From an uncultured Clostridia bacterium (GTDB lineage: Bacteria > Bacillota_A > Clostridia > Christensenellales > Aristaeellaceae): a stretch of 6,004 nucleotides of DNA. The translations under genes were made by a program, and so were the position numbers. Under the pieces are notes generated by a model, which made no database searches, was not told the DNA's origin, and saw nothing but the letters and a program-made list of their open reading frames with translations. The stretch lies in NCBI GenBank assembly GCA_946408865.1, contig CAMJTZ010000120.1:1-6004 (forward strand). The letters run 5' to 3'. Position 1 is the stretch's first letter. The number at the start of each line of letters is the position of its first letter. Below, one piece after another: positions 4,430-6,004 of the stretch.

Positions 4430-5572
4430 ATGACGAATGATGCGGCAACAGGAACCAAAAGCCGGAATGCTGTGATTGTCCGGACCAGTTTTATCGGAAT
4501 TCTGGCGAATGTGCTTCTTGCGGCGTTCAAGGCAGTGGTGGGTCTTGCTTCCAGTTCCATTGCCATTGTGATGGACGCGGTCAACAATGTTTCGGACGCG
4601 GCGAGCTCCGTGATCACGATTGTCGGAACGAAACTGGCCGGAAAAGAGCCGGACAGGAAGCATCCTTTCGGATACGGAAGGATCGAATACCTGAGCGCGA
4701 TGGTGATTTCCGTTCTGGTGCTATATGCCGGTATTACCGCGTTCGTTGAATCTGTGAAAAAAATCATCCATCCGGATGTGCCGGATTACAGTACCGTAAC
4801 CCTGATTATTGTGGCTGTCGCAGTCGTGGTGAAAATCTTCCTGGGACGGTATGTGAAAAGCGTCGGCGAAAAGGTCAACTCAGACTCCCTGGTCAATTCC
4901 GGCAAGGATGCCATGCTGGATTCTGTTATTTCAGCTTCCACGCTGGTTGCGGCCGCGATCCACCTGATCTTTCACGTTTCACTGGAAGCCTGGCTCGGCG
5001 CCGTGATTGCGCTGGTCATCATTAAATCCGGGGTTGAAATGCTGCGGGAAACCCTGTCCCAGATCCTGGGGGAACGGGCTGACGCGGAACTGGCGCGCGA
5101 GATCAAGGCAGCGGTCAACAGCTATCCTCAGATCAGCGGAGCATACGACCTGGTGCTGCACAACTACGGACCGGATTCCTACAACGGATCGATCCATATC
5201 GAGGTTCCGGATACGCTTTCCGCGGATGACCTGGACAAGCTGATCCGTGAAGTCACGGTTGATGTTTACCAGAGGCACAATGTCCTTCTTACCGCTATCG
5301 GCGTCTATTCGGTCAACACGAAGAATCCGGAGGCTGTTGCGGCAAGGGAAAAAGTGACCGGGATTGTTATGTCCCATGCGCATATCCTCCAGATACATGG
5401 TTTCTATTATGACGAGGCGGAAAAAAAGATCCGTTTTGATATTGTCGTCAGCTTCAGCGCCCCGGACCGCCGTCAGGTGTACAGCGAAGTTTGCGCGGAC
5501 GTGCAGAAAGCCTATCCGGATTATACCCTGCAGGTCGCAATGGATACCGATTTCAGCGAGGAAGAAGAATGA
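4430..5572 (+). CDS. Cation diffusion facilitator (CDF) exporter, predicted manganese-type
   Basis: This 380-residue inner-membrane exporter of the CDF family probably exchanges a divalent metal for protons. The N-terminal part (about 13-205) has six hydrophobic segments; HPFGYGRIEYLSAM (78-91) is the family's H-P-x-G-x-x-R-x-E segment. The transport site is read as N52-x-x-x-D56 (VNNVSDA) in TM2 and D160-x-x-x-D164 (KDAMLD) in TM5. Zinc CDFs normally have H or D with HxxxD, whereas N-D/D-D is the set I recall for the manganese exporter MntE. The cytoplasmic part appears to hold two related domains: about 215-296, then 310-376 (HILQIHGFYYDEAEKKIRFD...). The start at 4430 is supported by AAGGGAG at 4414-4420. 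The in-frame ATG at 4355 lies in the pseudogene tail and has no ribosome site. The stop overlaps the next start (ATGA). Family call is firm; metal is inferred. Confidence 0.9.
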   Translation: MTNDAATGTKSRNAVIVRTSFIGILANVLLAAFKAVVGLASSSIAIVMDAVNNVSDAASSVITIVGTKLAGKEPDRKHPFGYGRIEYLSAMVISVLVLYAGITAFVESVKKIIHPDVPDYSTVTLIIVAVAVVVKIFLGRYVKSVGEKVNSDSLVNSGKDAMLDSVISASTLVAAAIHLIFHVSLEAWLGAVIALVIIKSGVEMLRETLSQILGERADAELAREIKAAVNSYPQISGAYDLVLHNYGPDSYNGSIHIEVPDTLSADDLDKLIREVTVDVYQRHNVLLTAIGVYSVNTKNPEAVAAREKVTGIVMSHAHILQIHGFYYDEAEKKIRFDIVVSFSAPDRRQVYSEVCADVQKAYPDYTLQVAMDTDFSEEEE

Positions 5573-6004
5573 TTTTTTTTCAGAAATTCTATCTGGACCG
5601 GGAAAAGGATCTGGCCGTGGAGCTTTATCTGCAGGGGGAGCGCCTGTTCTATGAGATCCGTACCCCGAACCACCGGACAGGCAACCTGATCACAAACCTG
5701 GCCCGGCTGTGCGGACTGGAAACCACCATGGACGGGAACGGCCTGAAGGTGATCCGGGATGAGATTCCCTGCTACTGCGACGGGAATAACGAGCGGATGT
5801 ACATTCTCCGCCTTGGCAACACAAAGATTGCGAATATTTACCCGGACGGCCGGGTCGAACTGAAGGCTTCCATTCCCGCCATCTCCAAGACGCTGATGAG
5901 CCAGACCAAGGAGTACCGGCTGGGCGTTGAAAAGACGATTGTGAAAACCTATATCCGCAGCGACTGCAAGTTCCGGACGGACCTGCACACGCACATGAAC
6001 GGCA
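5569..6004 (+). CDS. Amidohydrolase / adenosine-deaminase-like protein, N-terminal part (3' end outside window)
   Basis: The ATG at 5569 overlaps the CDF stop (ATGA), and the frame stays open to the window end, 145 residues. GAGGAAG (5558-5564) is a plausible ribosome site. The last visible residues, FRTDLHTHMNG (135-145), carry H140-x-H142, the first metal-ligand pair of the metal-dependent amidohydrolase barrel; the D-L-H-T-H-M-N-G form resembles the LHxHLxG of adenosine and AMP deaminases. If so, it hydrolyses a purine or related ring amine using a bound metal ion. Adenosine deaminases usually have this motif within about 20 residues of the start; here about 135 residues precede it, with four cysteines in 48-133 (C48, C68, C70, C133) and no recognised domain. 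No membrane segments are seen. Coupling to a predicted manganese exporter is notable because the enzyme class needs a divalent metal. The catalytic residues lie beyond the window, so the subfamily is uncertain. Confidence 0.75.
   Translation, partial: MIFFQKFYLDREKDLAVELYLQGERLFYEIRTPNHRTGNLITNLARLCGLETTMDGNGLKVIRDEIPCYCDGNNERMYILRLGNTKIANIYPDGRVELKASIPAISKTLMSQTKEYRLGVEKTIVKTYIRSDCKFRTDLHTHMNG

Noticed and set aside
4111..4767. Minus-strand open frame across the HD remnant and the CDF start, upstream of the minus-facing terminator
   Set aside because: Considered because the terminator at 4052-4083 points this way, but the hydrophobic character is the complement of the CDF membrane helices and no ribosome site or motif supports it.
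1..6004. Very frequent CCGG/TCCGGA strings considered as a repeat or recognition-site family
   Set aside because: They follow codon preference (CCG-GAA, CGG, TCC-GGA, GCC-GGA) in all genes, have no regular spacing and are not enriched between genes.
1..6004. CRISPR array, transposase, attachment sites, tRNA or rRNA
   Set aside because: No regularly spaced repeats, no transposase or integrase motifs, no terminal inverted repeats and no tRNA-like cloverleaf were seen on either strand.

Overview
The window looks like ordinary chromosome of a moderately GC-rich member of the Bacillota, most likely class Clostridia. This rests on near-consensus Shine-Dalgarno sites (GGAGG, AAGGAGG) ahead of nearly every start, short intergenic gaps, all genes on one strand, and protein types typical of gut or rumen Clostridia: a PspC-domain protein, a CDF transporter with a NxxxD/DxxxD site, an Ogt with the MSAQAVGGAVGHNP helix, and a YpeA-like GNAT. 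The lower taxon cannot be fixed from sequence alone. I see no phage genes, insertion sequences, CRISPR array, tRNA or rRNA.

Region 1 (1-279) is the 3' end of a GNAT acetyltransferase. A 97-base gap follows, with two small hairpins and an extended -10 promoter candidate. Region 2 (377-3233) is a tight run of four genes: a class I SAM methyltransferase, a YpeA-like GNAT, a RimJ/RimL-like GNAT, and a 340-residue fusion of a chloramphenicol-phosphotransferase-like P-loop kinase to an O6-alkylguanine-DNA alkyltransferase (Ogt). Counting the partial GNAT, this is a run of small group-transfer enzymes (acetyl, methyl, phosphoryl) ending in a DNA alkylation-repair domain.

Region 3 (3234-4034) is a two-gene membrane/envelope unit: a small PspC-domain protein and an unrecognised 128-residue protein with a membrane anchor and a cationic amphipathic helix. 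It is preceded by a sequence that closely fits an ECF-sigma promoter (TGTAAC-N16-CGTC). This resembles the Bacillus subtilis SigW regulon, where a PspC-domain gene (yvlC) is under ECF control.

Region 4 (4035-4429) has no intact gene. It holds a strong hairpin whose T-tract lies on the minus strand, a perfect extended -10 (TGCTATAAT), and the frameshifted 5' remnant of an HD-domain phosphohydrolase with its ribosome binding site still in place. Region 5 (4430-6004) is a CDF cation exporter, predicted manganese-type, overlapping by ATGA the start of a metal-dependent amidohydrolase/adenosine-deaminase-like protein that runs off the end of the window.

The items most worth a second look are the kinase-Ogt fusion, the ECF-type promoter on the PspC pair, the HD-domain relic, and the predicted manganese specificity and duplicated C-terminal domain of the CDF protein. 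I did not find evidence for a wholly new defence or mobile system.
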